Of a DNA stretch of 38,562 bases, positions 16,717 through 25,244 are shown one piece after another (the first letter of the stretch is position 1; every line of letters starts with the position of its first letter). Source of the DNA: Candidatus Tenebribacter davisii (GTDB taxonomy: Bacteria; Cloacimonadota; Cloacimonadia; Cloacimonadales; TCS61); assembly GCA_030765535.1 (NCBI GenBank), contig JAVCCH010000098.1, positions 1-38,562 of the forward strand, read 5' to 3'. The translations under genes and the position numbers were made by a program. Under the pieces are notes generated by a model that made no database searches, was not told the origin of the DNA, and saw only the letters and a program-made list of their open reading frames with translations.

Positions 16717-17721
16717 TTAAAAGTTTATGTTTTGTGTTGCCTCTATGATCTTTGATGATTCATTTTTGCTAATTCCATAATCTTTTTTGAATTTCATTGT
16801 TACTTTTTTGGCGTTTTTTTCTTGTTCTATTCGTATTATTTCCTCCCTTCTCTGCTTTAGTTTTGGTATAAGAAGTTCTTTTCGTTTCATTACGGCTTCG
16901 TTTTTAAGCCATAATTCACCCCATTCATTAGTCCCTCTACCACATCTAAAATCATATCCTGTTGGATACCATGAAATAGCTAATCCTATATTTTGTTCCA
17001 GTATATTTATTGAATCTTGATCTTCAACATATTTAGTGAATTCTATTTCTATAAAAACTCTTGATAAACAAGAATCATATATATTGATTATTGCACATGT
17101 CTCATCAAATGCTTTAAATAAATTCCAACATTCTAATACAATTTTTTGTGTTTTTATTTGTTCCCGTATGACAAGATAAATTAATTTTTCACATTTTTGA
17201 ATGTTTTCTATGGATATCCAATGTTCTCTGTCATATTTTTTATTCCTGACATCTTCAACATATCCCAATAGTATTGTGAATTCGTTGGTACGGAATCCCA
17301 TTTTATTAAACATTCTTGAAACATTGTTTGAAATATTTTCACACCTATCTACTGCTCTTTTTGCTTTTCTTGCTTCTTTTGACAATATTCTTATTATGTT
17401 TGAATTGCGTTTAATTTTTCTTTTGGTGCTTTCCCCTGTTCTTATTTTCTCAATAGTACTTTCAAGATACTTAATAATTTTTTCTTGGCTTTTATACCAA
17501 CTAATATCTTCTTTATTTTCAATTCTTTCTAAAATTATATCAGATAATTTTTTTGATGTTTCGTGGAGTCCATCTTTGGTAGGAATTGTAAAACCCATCA
17601 CAATTTCATGATCTTCTATTTTGCAATCTATCCCCACGTCTTTGAGTTTATCTTTTATACTATCTTCCAGAAATTGCTCTGTTAAGTCAGAAATGCTTGC
17701 ATAGTATTTTGAAAGATCCAT
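16717..17721 (-). CDS. Hypothetical helical protein (334 aa)
   Basis: 334 residues, mostly helical and charged, with no recognised catalytic motif. It contains Lys/Arg-rich stretches (KRKIKRNSNIIRILSKEARK) and a C-terminal QKRREEI-type helix. GGGGAAAT is the SD-like sequence. It lies between the primase and the coiled-coil protein, so a replication accessory role is possible but not shown. Confidence 0.6.
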   Translation of the reverse strand: MDLSKYYASISDLTEQFLEDSIKDKLKDVGIDCKIEDHEIVMGFTIPTKDGLHETSKKLSDIILERIENKEDISWYKSQEKIIKYLESTIEKIRTGESTKRKIKRNSNIIRILSKEARKAKRAVDRCENISNNVSRMFNKMGFRTNEFTILLGYVEDVRNKKYDREHWISIENIQKCEKLIYLVIREQIKTQKIVLECWNLFKAFDETCAIINIYDSCLSRVFIEIEFTKYVEDQDSINILEQNIGLAISWYPTGYDFRCGRGTNEWGELWLKNEAVMKRKELLIPKLKQRREEIIRIEQEKNAKKVTMKFKKDYGISKNESSKIIEATQNINF

Positions 17722-17753
17722 TGTTTAATTTCCCCATATATTGTTAAGCTTAT

Positions 17754-18695
17754 TTATTTCCCTATCAACCTTCTGATATATTTAATATCTCCTTTTGATA
17801 AATTATCAGGATCTTTACCATCCGGCAGATCAACTATTTTACAATCACAAAAAGGTGCCAGATCGTTAGCCAGATTCTCACTTGAAGTACGCCCAGCGGA
17901 ATCTCCATCGAAAGCAATTACAACTGTTTGAAATTTGGATAGTAATCTTTTCTGTTCTGATGTTATTTTTACTCCAAATCCACATACAGCCCCATCCCCA
18001 ATACGCATCATATCAAAGAGTCCTTCAACTAAAATACAACTATTTCCATCAGTGAACTCTAATCCGAGAAGATAATCTTTAATTGGAATAACTGATTTTT
18101 CTTCTGACAAATGTTTATATCTCAAGTTTGAATCATCTGAAATCGAAACACTGGTAAATGTAATTAATTTATATCTTTTGATAACCGGGACTATTATTCT
18201 ATTTCTCCATTCCCCTCCAGTAGGACCAACAAAATGAAGATTGAATTTTTCTGTCAATTCCTTGTGATCATATCCCCTGCCTTCCAGGTATGATTCGTGG
18301 TACACTGAAATCTCTTTCTTGGCATTTTCTGGAAGCTCAACTGTAATGGCTCGTTCACGTTCTTCTGCTTCAAATGACCGCAACTCTCTTGGGACAGAAT
18401 CCCCGAGAATTGTGATTGCTTTTTGGAAAGAACCTAACTCTTCAATAAAATAAGTGAGTATATTTCCAATCTTTCCACATTTTAGGCAGCTTATCACAGG
18501 GGATTTCAAACAGATGCCTAAATGATATCCATGATCATTACCACAGAATGGGCAACAAACACCTATCCAACCAGTTCCAACATTTTTTCCTGATTCTCGG
18601 TAATCAATGCCAATTTCATCAAGAACGGAGCGAATATCAATATACTCTAATTGGATTTTTCCTTTTGGCTTTCCTTTCTTCTGGACATGTCTCAT
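17754..18695 (-). CDS. dnaG: DnaG-type DNA primase
   Basis: 313 residues, shorter than cellular DnaG (~600). The N-terminal zinc ribbon has C48-x2-C51 and C70-x2-C73 with intervening His (CPFCGNDHGYHLG). The TOPRIM fold has E224 in CILVEGLFD and D263/D265 in AFDGDSAGRT, followed by LPDGKDPDNL. The large C-terminal helicase-binding domain of DnaG is missing, as in many phage primases. It makes RNA primers for the polymerase and works with the DnaB-like helicase. Confidence 0.92.
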   Translation of the reverse strand: MRHVQKKGKPKGKIQLEYIDIRSVLDEIGIDYRESGKNVGTGWIGVCCPFCGNDHGYHLGICLKSPVISCLKCGKIGNILTYFIEELGSFQKAITILGDSVPRELRSFEAEERERAITVELPENAKKEISVYHESYLEGRGYDHKELTEKFNLHFVGPTGGEWRNRIIVPVIKRYKLITFTSVSISDDSNLRYKHLSEEKSVIPIKDYLLGLEFTDGNSCILVEGLFDMMRIGDGAVCGFGVKITSEQKRLLSKFQTVVIAFDGDSAGRTSSENLANDLAPFCDCKIVDLPDGKDPDNLSKGDIKYIRRLIGK

Positions 18696-18705
18696 TTATA
18701 ATCCT

Positions 18706-19599
18706 TTATTTATATTTTACGTGTATAAATTTCAATACTTCTTTTATTCCCAAATTCTCCATGCAATATTCATATTGTTTTGGATGTGTCTTCTTCATTT
18801 TTTGAAATCTATTTATATAAAATATTCCAGCAAGTTCTCTGTGAACCCCGAACATGCAGAACATACAGCCTGTACCTCTGCGGGATTCCTCTCCTTTATA
18901 TATCTCGGAATAATCAATATTATATTTTGCAATATAATTAAGAATATCCTTATTAGTCCAAAATCCTAAAGGAGTGCTGATAGGTCTATTTGATGAGAAA
19001 GCATTACATCCATTTTGCAAGTATGTATATTGTCTTTGATTACTTTCTTCAGCCATTGTCCCTAAAATGCCTTTATTCTCTGTTTCTTTTTCATATTTTT
19101 TAATTGGATCTTTTTTCAATTTATTACAACATTTATGAGATATTTTAAAAGGGGCATCTATTAAGAATTTCCATTTTTCTGCTAATTTACCATTTCCATT
19201 CTCATCCCCATGCAGCCTTTTGTTTAATAATTTTTCTGATTTAGTAGTTCTAATTTCATCCAATATTTGTGCAGTTGATTTGGAAATAACAGGATATCCA
19301 TATTTTTCAATCACTTTATGAAAAGGCATTTTAGGTCTGATTGATGTTACATTATCAAAGCTTTGTGCAAAATTCTTAATCTCAGGATATTCAAGACCAG
19401 TATTAATAAACACAGAAGAAATATCAGGATAAATAGATTTAGCAATATGTAAAAGAACAGTACTGTCTCTTCCCCCAGAAAAACTTATATAAACTTTTCC
19501 TTCCCAATATTCATACCACTCTATTATTCTTTCCCTGGTAATTTTAATTTTTTCAGATAAAGAAAGACTTTGTAGAATTTTCAAATCCTGTATGTTCAT
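18706..19599 (-). CDS. PP-loop ATPase of the PAPS-reductase (CysH-like) superfamily
   Basis: 297 residues. PP-loop SFSGGRDST (residues 39-47), then FINTGLEYPE, a HKCCNKLKKDP motif, ILGTMAEESNQR, and a C-terminal GTGCMFCMFG. These match the phage 'phosphoadenosine phosphosulfate reductase' family, which keeps the ATP-pyrophosphatase fold but lacks the CysH ECGIH catalytic tail. The true substrate is unknown. The Cys pairs suggest an iron-sulfur or zinc site and possible sulfur transfer to a nucleotide or RNA. The start overlaps the nucleotidyltransferase stop (ATGA), so the two are coupled. Confidence 0.82.
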   Translation of the reverse strand: MNIQDLKILQSLSLSEKIKITRERIIEWYEYWEGKVYISFSGGRDSTVLLHIAKSIYPDISSVFINTGLEYPEIKNFAQSFDNVTSIRPKMPFHKVIEKYGYPVISKSTAQILDEIRTTKSEKLLNKRLHGDENGNGKLAEKWKFLIDAPFKISHKCCNKLKKDPIKKYEKETENKGILGTMAEESNQRQYTYLQNGCNAFSSNRPISTPLGFWTNKDILNYIAKYNIDYSEIYKGEESRRGTGCMFCMFGVHRELAGIFYINRFQKMKKTHPKQYEYCMENLGIKEVLKFIHVKYK

Positions 19600-20073
19600 A
19601 CTGACTCCATTTTTCTGATTCCAATTCGTTCATATTTTTTGTTTAATATACCTCTCTGAACTTCCTTAATACATTGAAATAATTTCACCCTATTTTTCTT
19701 ATCCTTTATCATATATTTAGGAAATGTTCTAAGAATTCTTGTTGCTCTTTTCCATATTTTTAATTCTGTTTCCTGCCAAACCATCAGTATATTATATACC
19801 TTTGCTTTAGTACTTATTCGATAAGAACGGAAATATCTTGCTTTCCCATATGTATCTCTATCAGTTTTAAGACAACTTGGGATATTTAGTTCAATATGAG
19901 GATTATTGAATTTTATCTCGATATTTCTTCTTTCTAATTGTTTTTTTGAAATCACTAAATAAAATAACATAATCCCAATCAGAATCTTCTGTTTCGGTTC
20001 CGAATTTTCTTGACCCTGTAAGAAAACCAATATTTTCAACTATTTCTATTATTTTCTTTCTGGTTTTATTCAT
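19596..20073 (-). CDS. Nucleotidyltransferase (Pol-beta fold), broken by a +1 frame change
   Basis: From the ATG at 20073 (AAGGTG upstream): MNKTRKKIIEIVENIGFLTG, then GSRKFG (20-25) and SDWD (Asp32, Asp34), the metal-binding pattern of minimal nucleotidyltransferases. The frame closes at 20 further residues, but the next frame continues with RRNIEIKFNN and DRDTYGKARYFRSYRI. Removing one base from the A7 run (19941-19947) gives one 158-residue protein. Likely an assembly error, otherwise a real mutation. Coupled by ATGA to the PP-loop gene. Confidence 0.7.
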
Positions 20074-20084
20074 TTTTTTCACCT

Positions 20085-20171
20085 TTATAATAAGAAAATA
20101 CAGATCATATTTCCAGCACATCCCACAACTAAACCAATTATTAATCCTTCAAAAAATAATAAGGCGTGCAT
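20085..20171 (-). CDS. Very small membrane peptide (28 aa)
   Basis: 28 residues; MHALLFFEG then a hydrophobic stretch LIIGLVVGCAG and ICIFLL. GGAG lies 5 bases before the ATG, and the stop is 11 bases before the nucleotidyltransferase start. Codon pattern and spacing fit the operon. Probably a single-helix membrane peptide; role unknown. Confidence 0.5.
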   Translation of the reverse strand: MHALLFFEGLIIGLVVGCAGNMICIFLL

Positions 20172-20173
20172 AA

Positions 20174-20830
20174 TTACTCCTTTAAGTAGTTTTGTTGTCC
20201 ACAAGATGCGCCTAAATCAATCCCATCAGTAGTATACATTTCTATATTCATTTTCATAGGTTTAACTGTACAACCATTCCAATTATTGAAGGTTGTAAGT
20301 TTAACATTATCAGCCCCAATAAAACCTGCCAAACCTATAGCTCCAGAAATATCAGCACCTTCTATGAGTATTACATTAACTTCTTTTGGACCAGAATACC
20401 TTCTGAGTGATGCTAAGATGTAGCCAGCAGAAAATGAAGCTTGTACTTTTATATTTAAATTTGGATAATCATTGAGTAATTTCACCCCTGGTCTGGTAGG
20501 TCTGGCTGTAGATAATGCATAATTACCATCTAACTCCACAAAGCAATCAATTACACATTGAAGATTTTCAAAAGGTTCCCCCTGCCCCATGCATGAATAT
20601 AATACGGTTTTATTTCTTGGTATATTAAACATCTCAATTCCTAACAACATCTCTCTTGTTGTTAATGATCTGATAAAAGGTTGTGTACTTGAAATGCAGA
20701 ACGAGCATCTAACACCACACCCAATTTGACTTGGAAAGCATATGATTTCTTTTTCAGGTCTTGCCACATGGACAAACGATACTTTATGATTGTCGTGTGT
20801 GGTAATCCATTTTTTAATTGTTTTATTCAA
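20174..20830 (-). CDS. Compact RlmN/Cfr-like radical SAM methylsynthase
   Basis: 218 residues from a TTG start, with AAGGAGG 10 bases upstream. The radical SAM motif is C38-x3-C42-x2-C45 in CFPSQIGCGVRCSFC. Cys31 stands seven residues before the first cluster Cys, as Cys118 does in E. coli RlmN, and the C-terminal DLGASCGQQ (Cys210) matches the RlmN DAACGQL motif with the methyl-carrying Cys355. SCMGQGEPFENL matches the RlmN MGMGEPLLN motif. It lacks the RlmN N-terminal accessory domain (RlmN is ~384 residues). It should methylate C2 or C8 of an adenine in RNA; the substrate is unknown. Confidence 0.82.
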   Translation of the reverse strand: MNKTIKKWITTHDNHKVSFVHVARPEKEIICFPSQIGCGVRCSFCISSTQPFIRSLTTREMLLGIEMFNIPRNKTVLYSCMGQGEPFENLQCVIDCFVELDGNYALSTARPTRPGVKLLNDYPNLNIKVQASFSAGYILASLRRYSGPKEVNVILIEGADISGAIGLAGFIGADNVKLTTFNNWNGCTVKPMKMNIEMYTTDGIDLGASCGQQNYLKE

Positions 20831-20835
20831 TGTAT

Positions 20836-21052
20836 TTATTCCTCCTTAATTGAATCCATCATAATTCGTTTACACATTTCCAGTAACCACATAACTGTTC
20901 CATCAGCATATGTTGAGGCTGCATACACTTCTCCTTCTTTTATCAAACCCAATCAAAACAACACCTTCTAATTGACCCTTTGCTGCCCCTAATACTTTAC
21001 CCACAGGGGTGTCCAGTTTTGTTATACATCCTATTGGTATAATTTTAGCCAT
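20836..21052 (-). CDS. Small hypothetical protein (71 aa), broken by a +1 frame change
   Basis: ATG at 21052, sharing one base with the upstream stop (TAATG). Frame 1 gives MAKIIPIGCITKLDTPVGKV...GVVLIGFD; the adjacent frame continues KEGEVYAASTYADGTVMWLL to a stop at 20836. Removing one base from the AAAA run (20938-20941) makes a 71-residue protein. Not recognised. Confidence 0.6.
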
Positions 21053-21390
21053 TATTCTCCTCCTGTAGGGGATGGATGATCTCTAAGATCCTCACCATTT
21101 TCTATTGCCTCTGTTATTTTTCTCCAATCACCTCTTTTCCATGATTGGAATTCAGGCGCACGTTTGCACGCAACACAGTTCGGTCTATTATGTAGAATTG
21201 TAATTACACCATCTTTGTACAATTTTGCTACAGGGAGTTCTTTATTGCCTGAACATTCCATTGGGAAAGGAAGTCTTCCATCATAATATTCACACCACCT
21301 TCCCATTTTCTTAGCTTTTATGATTTTTTTAGGGATTCGTTTGACTTCCTCTTTTTGGATTTTTCTGAATCTCTTTTTTAGGACTTTCAT
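21052..21390 (-). CDS. Small basic Cys-containing protein (112 aa)
   Basis: 112 residues: a Lys/Arg-rich N-terminus (MKVLKKRFRKIQKEEVKRIP) and Cys residues C33, C46 and the pair in NCVACKRAP, so a zinc site is possible. Not recognised. It lies between the AP2/zinc-ribbon pair and the frame-broken small gene. Confidence 0.6.
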   Translation of the reverse strand: MKVLKKRFRKIQKEEVKRIPKKIIKAKKMGRWCEYYDGRLPFPMECSGNKELPVAKLYKDGVITILHNRPNCVACKRAPEFQSWKRGDWRKITEAIENGEDLRDHPSPTGGE

Positions 21391-21393
21391 AAC

Positions 21394-21822
21394 CTATTTT
21401 ATCCCTTGAATATGTTTTTTTATGTATTTATAGGCAGGGCTATTTTTTTTGCCCACGCATTGTTCTGCCATTAATCTTGCACATACAGCATTGTCATATT
21501 GAACATAGAATCCTAAGTGATGGCATTTGTTTTTGACACTGATTTGAGATGACCATTTCTTTGCTTTTCTACTCCAATATACTCCTGTTATATCAGACTT
21601 GCCATGATGTCGTTGGATAGTTAAACTTCTTCTCAAACATCCACATGATCGTGTGTTGCCACTTCTTAAACTGTCCTGTCTGACTTCAATGGTATTTCCA
21701 CAGGAGCATCTACAAATCCATTTTTTTACCATAGTGCATGATTTTACATGTATATGTACTTCACCTTCTATGAGTACAGTCAGTTTCCCATATTTTTGAC
21801 CAACCAGGCTTTCTAAAGTCAT
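21394..21822 (-). CDS. Zinc-ribbon plus AP2-domain protein
   Basis: 142 residues. The N-terminal zinc ribbon (KLTVL...WICRCSCGN...LRSGNTRSCGCL) is followed by an AP2 domain (SDITGVYWSRKAKKWSSQI ... YDNAVCARLMAEQ). The same pairing is found in phage homing endonucleases, but no HNH core is present here, so it may be a nuclease remnant or a stand-alone DNA-binding protein. Its start overlaps the stop of the upstream paralogue (ATGA). The same AP2 segment recurs at 29657-30201. Confidence 0.75.
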   Translation of the reverse strand: MTLESLVGQKYGKLTVLIEGEVHIHVKSCTMVKKWICRCSCGNTIEVRQDSLRSGNTRSCGCLRRSLTIQRHHGKSDITGVYWSRKAKKWSSQISVKNKCHHLGFYVQYDNAVCARLMAEQCVGKKNSPAYKYIKKHIQGIK

Positions 21823-22067
21823 TTGTATTTTCTCCCAATATCTTTATTATATTTTTCACCCCCTTGTTTGTGTAAACAACCACAGGATTTAGTTTTGCCA
21901 CTCCGTAAATTTCTTTGTCGAATTAACACATAATTTCCGCAAGTACATAAGCATTCCCATCTGCGCTCTTTTGTATCACTATCCACGCAAATGTACGAAT
22001 CAACCTCTTCAATTACGGTTAATCTTCCGAATTTTTGTCTATTTAGTTGAATTTTAGTGAATGCCAT
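21819..22067 (-). CDS. Zinc-ribbon protein, paralogue of the neighbouring AP2 protein
   Basis: 82 residues with GRLTVIEEV, RRWECLCTCGN and LRSGKTKSCGCLHK, the same zinc-ribbon as residues 10-65 of the protein at 21394-21822, but ending before any AP2 domain. Probably a tandem duplicate that lost or never had the C-terminal part. AAGGAG is 4 bases before the ATG; the gene overlaps its upstream neighbour by 14 bases. Confidence 0.7.
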   Translation of the reverse strand: MAFTKIQLNRQKFGRLTVIEEVDSYICVDSDTKERRWECLCTCGNYVLIRQRNLRSGKTKSCGCLHKQGGEKYNKDIGRKYK

Positions 22068-22608
22068 TTTTCTCCTTGTTTACATGAACACAAAAGGACA
22101 AGTTAAGATTAGCGTATTTAGCCATCACTTTATTGACAAGCACTCTCGCCTGTTCTTCGTCAAGGTTGAAGTTTTCCATGATAGCCATACTGGAACAGTT
22201 CTCTAAAGCAAGTATTAGATGATGACATCTATTTACTAATAGATCCAATCCCTTTTTCAATTTTTTAGGGGAATAGTACATTTCACCTTTCTCATTTGGA
22301 TCAATAGTCCCCAGAAGAGAATTAAACGCTTCATCTTCTTCCTTTTCTTCTGCTTGTATTTTCAGAGAAGGAGATCCAAGAACAGGCCATTCAGGATCAT
22401 AGAAATATTGCCTGGTCTTATTGGTTCCAATCTTTTGAATGTTTATTAGTTTTTTCTTCCTCATTACTGATATGGCCTGGGAGATTCGTTTATGATCTAT
22501 TCCCAAATCATTAGCTATTGCATGAGGAGATACAGGGCCGTACTTTTTCACCTGTTCAAAAATCTTTTCTTGTGAAGCATTTGGATTCTTAGGATAGTTC
22601 TCATTCAT
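22054..22608 (-). CDS. Winged helix-turn-helix protein
   Basis: 184 residues. The N-terminal third (QEKIFEQVKKYGPVSPHAIA, then DLGIDHKRISQAISVMRKKK) is a winged helix of the MarR/Lrp-like kind with a wing at GTNKTRQYFY. The C-terminal part is unknown. It could be a transcription regulator for the small-gene block. Start shares a base with the upstream stop (TAATG). Confidence 0.7.
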   Translation of the reverse strand: MNENYPKNPNASQEKIFEQVKKYGPVSPHAIANDLGIDHKRISQAISVMRKKKLINIQKIGTNKTRQYFYDPEWPVLGSPSLKIQAEEKEEDEAFNSLLGTIDPNEKGEMYYSPKKLKKGLDLLVNRCHHLILALENCSSMAIMENFNLDEEQARVLVNKVMAKYANLNLSFCVHVNKEKNGIH

Positions 22609-23090
22609 TATCGTTTTCCTTTTAGAATATCAATTACATTTTCATCAAGCTCCATATTGTTCACGGCTTCAATGGCTCTTTCTATTTTTGCGTTAGCTTC
22701 AATGAGTTCAACCATCATACAATATACAAGATTATCCCCTGTTAAATCTCTCCAGTCTTCACTATAACGTAAAGCTTTAAACCCGTCTTGTTTGTTTTGG
22801 TATATTGTATATTTTCCATTATCTATATCAAGAAAGTATTCACAATTTTCTTCAAAATGTCCAGGCAATCCCCACTCAGCCCTGATTTTTTGAGTTTCCT
22901 TGATGTGCATAGTCTCTTTCAGTTTTTCATACCCATTTTTTCTACCGAGTTCTGCTTTACCGAATTCAGCTATGCAATGAATTCTATGGTCGTGATGATC
23001 ATTGCAGTAAGGGCATAAAGGATGTTTATGTTTTGAATTTTCTATCCTTCTTTTTATTGCTTGACAAACCTTACAATCACAAATCGTCAT
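22608..23090 (-). CDS. Hypothetical protein with Cys/His-rich N-terminus (160 aa)
   Basis: 160 residues. The first 40 contain C4, C6, C9, CPYC and several His (HDHRIHC), so one or two zinc sites are likely. The remainder is mixed with no recognised motif. SD GGAGGAG; TAATG overlap with the gene before. Confidence 0.6.
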   Translation of the reverse strand: MTICDCKVCQAIKRRIENSKHKHPLCPYCNDHHDHRIHCIAEFGKAELGRKNGYEKLKETMHIKETQKIRAEWGLPGHFEENCEYFLDIDNGKYTIYQNKQDGFKALRYSEDWRDLTGDNLVYCMMVELIEANAKIERAIEAVNNMELDENVIDILKGKR

Positions 23091-23293
23091 TAGAAAATCT
23101 CCTCCGATAATAGTTCATTTCCTCTTTCACAGGAGCAGTAATTAACTTCATTTCCACTTCCTTTACAAGATGAACATGTTGATCCATCCCAATATCCTTC
23201 ACCACTTCCATTACAAATGCCACATATATCATGAATCAAACCATCTGTGCATTCTTCACAACATATTACTTTTTTACTAATTTTTTCAGCCAT
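23090..23293 (-). CDS. DnaJ-type zinc-ribbon protein (67 aa)
   Basis: 67 residues with CGICNGSGEG and CSSCKGSGNE, two CxxCxGxG zinc motifs like those of the DnaJ central domain, plus other Cys pairs. Small DnaJ-ribbon proteins are common in phages, usually without known function. It overlaps the upstream gene by 28 bases. A similar ribbon is at 31337-31543. Confidence 0.7.
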   Translation of the reverse strand: MAEKISKKVICCEECTDGLIHDICGICNGSGEGYWDGSTCSSCKGSGNEVNYCSCERGNELLSEEIF

Positions 23294-23532
23294 AGTTTAA
23301 ACCTCTTCCATTTAGATTTAGGTTTTAACATTTCACAAATAGGGCAAATACCTTCGGGGTTACATTCTACATTAAATGTATTTTTTGGATATTTTCCTCT
23401 CCAATGATAATGTCCTATGGACACTCCTTTTTTAGGAATTTCCATATTTATTGGAAAAATTTCAATAGTGCCTTTACCTATGAAATAATCTTTAAAAAAT
23501 TTCATGTCTGTATCTTTACCAGGAGTTGTCAT
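23266..23532 (-). CDS. Small hypothetical protein (88 aa)
   Basis: 88 residues with a CNPEGICPIC segment and a very basic C-terminus (KSKWKRFKLWLKKLVKK), possibly amphipathic. Not recognised. SD AGGAGG is 6 bases before the ATG. Confidence 0.6.
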   Translation of the reverse strand: MTTPGKDTDMKFFKDYFIGKGTIEIFPINMEIPKKGVSIGHYHWRGKYPKNTFNVECNPEGICPICEMLKPKSKWKRFKLWLKKLVKK

Positions 23533-23542
23533 TTAAACCCTC

Positions 23543-23803
23543 CTATTTCTTGGCTATGAAGTAATGAACAGTCTTGTCAACAAAAAAGATTGTGATGCCA
23601 GATCCTAAAGATTTACGAGTAAAATTTATATCCTGTTTCAACAAGAACCATGTGAATCGTTTTATATATTCTCCTTTTTCTATTACGACCTGAAAGATAT
23701 TATTTTTGGTTTCTTTTTTGATTATTTGTTCAACTTCGTAAGTTTGTGGAAGACTTTCAATAAAATATCTTTCTTTAATTATGGGCATTAATTCTTTTTT
23801 CAT
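23543..23803 (-). CDS. Small hypothetical protein (86 aa)
   Basis: 86 residues, beta-rich pattern (NNIFQVVIEKGEYIKRFTWF, then SGITIFFVDKTVHYF). No motif recognised. SD AAAGGA before the ATG. Confidence 0.6.
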   Translation of the reverse strand: MKKELMPIIKERYFIESLPQTYEVEQIIKKETKNNIFQVVIEKGEYIKRFTWFLLKQDINFTRKSLGSGITIFFVDKTVHYFIAKK

Positions 23804-23840
23804 AGTTATTTCCTTTTTGTATTACCGGCAATAATATGTA

Positions 23841-25244
23841 TCATAAGTTTGGCCATTGTTTGGAATAAATTCTATCTCTTCGAAATCCAGAGTTTCGTAG
23901 TACGTTAACATTTACATCCCTGAAATCGAAAATACGGGGCACTTTACTTTTGTCATTTTTATCTGGCCTGAGAATTCTACCTGCGACTTGGAGAACCCTG
24001 CCCGAGAAAGCAACAGGTGTTGTTAAAAATAAAGCTGATAGATTGGGCGAATCGAAGCCTTCAGAAATTAGGCTGATTGATGCTATTAAAACCTTGCATT
24101 TACCAGATTTCACATCTGACACAATATTCATTCTATCTTTCTTTCCTGTTGATCCAGATAAGACGTGATTTTTGATATTTTTAGAACGCAGTATTTCAGC
24201 GATACGTTTGCAATGAGCTACACGATCTGACACGACTATGATGTTTTGTTTAAACTGCTTTAAATCGTGCTTAATCTTCGTTGCAATCAAGTTATTTCTT
24301 ACAGCATCTTCACATAGCTTCTTGATAATACTTGAATAAGCCATGTTTGCTTCATCAGCAAAACATTTACCAACTTTGAAATCAGTCTCCACTCTTATAA
24401 TTTTTGGTTTTAATACTGCACCTGTATTATGCAACATCTCTTTATCAACAGTGTGTAGTTTATGCCCTATGTGAGCAAATATAGCATTACCAAGACCATC
24501 ATTTCTAAAAGTTGTAGCCGAAAGACCAAGATAATGTCTTGCTGGAAATTCTTGAAGAGTTTCACTAAAAGAAGCAGATGGGGAACGATGACATTCATCC
24601 AGCACGATCATCCCGAATCTTTTGGTTAATAAACCAAGTCTATTTTTGACTGTATTTATGATACCCACTGAAATATCTTTGATATCACATTTACCGGCAC
24701 CAATTAGACCACAATCATAATGTAGGAATGTTTTGATTGCTTCTTGCCATTGATACAGTAATTCTTTTGAATGAACAATAATTAAGGTGGGTTGATTTCT
24801 TCTGGCTATGATTCCTAACGCACAAATTGTTTTACCACTGCCTGTGGCAGCTTCAAGAACCCCACATGGATACCGTGTAACCATATCATTTACGGCTAAA
24901 GTTTGGTAATGTCTTAATTCCCCATGAAATTCTAAATCCATTTTAGGAAGTAGTAAAGTTTTATCAATGATTTTTGTTTTATAATTGTTTTCATGTAACC
25001 ACTTCTTGAGATACCAGACGTATCCACGTGGAACCCAAGTTGTTTTTTTATCAGCAGATACCTCAAAGAAGTACAAATATCTCATGACATCAACTCCGAC
25101 ATATCCACCATGCTTTTCAGCATTTTTGTAGATAGGGTTATCAAATCTAAGATCTTGGAATATTTTATCTTTGGCTTCTCTTGGGAGGTTTTTGCAAAAA
25201 ACACCCCTCCCAATTTCCAATGTTATCTTACCAATCCGGTCCAT
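23841..25244 (-). CDS. Superfamily 2 DNA helicase (UvsW/RAD25-like)
   Basis: 467 residues from the ATG at 25244. The longer reading from 25259 would place the SD GAGGAG inside the gene, so the shorter start is preferred. Motifs: RHYQ (Q-motif region), ATGSGKT (133-139), LDECHR (motif II), LGLSATTFR (III), VVSDRV (IV), and SEGFDSPNLSALFLTTP plus QVAGRILRP (V-VI). It resembles the ATP-dependent recombination/repair helicases of phages such as T4 UvsW. It overlaps the small upstream gene and follows it in the same operon. Confidence 0.85.
   Translation of the reverse strand: MDRIGKITLEIGRGVFCKNLPREAKDKIFQDLRFDNPIYKNAEKHGGYVGVDVMRYLYFFEVSADKKTTWVPRGYVWYLKKWLHENNYKTKIIDKTLLLPKMDLEFHGELRHYQTLAVNDMVTRYPCGVLEAATGSGKTICALGIIARRNQPTLIIVHSKELLYQWQEAIKTFLHYDCGLIGAGKCDIKDISVGIINTVKNRLGLLTKRFGMIVLDECHRSPSASFSETLQEFPARHYLGLSATTFRNDGLGNAIFAHIGHKLHTVDKEMLHNTGAVLKPKIIRVETDFKVGKCFADEANMAYSSIIKKLCEDAVRNNLIATKIKHDLKQFKQNIIVVSDRVAHCKRIAEILRSKNIKNHVLSGSTGKKDRMNIVSDVKSGKCKVLIASISLISEGFDSPNLSALFLTTPVAFSGRVLQVAGRILRPDKNDKSKVPRIFDFRDVNVNVLRNSGFRRDRIYSKQWPNL

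Noticed and set aside
19941-19947. Programmed +1 frameshift in the nucleotidyltransferase
   Set aside because: Five other genes show the same single-base problem in both directions, so sequence error is the simpler reading.
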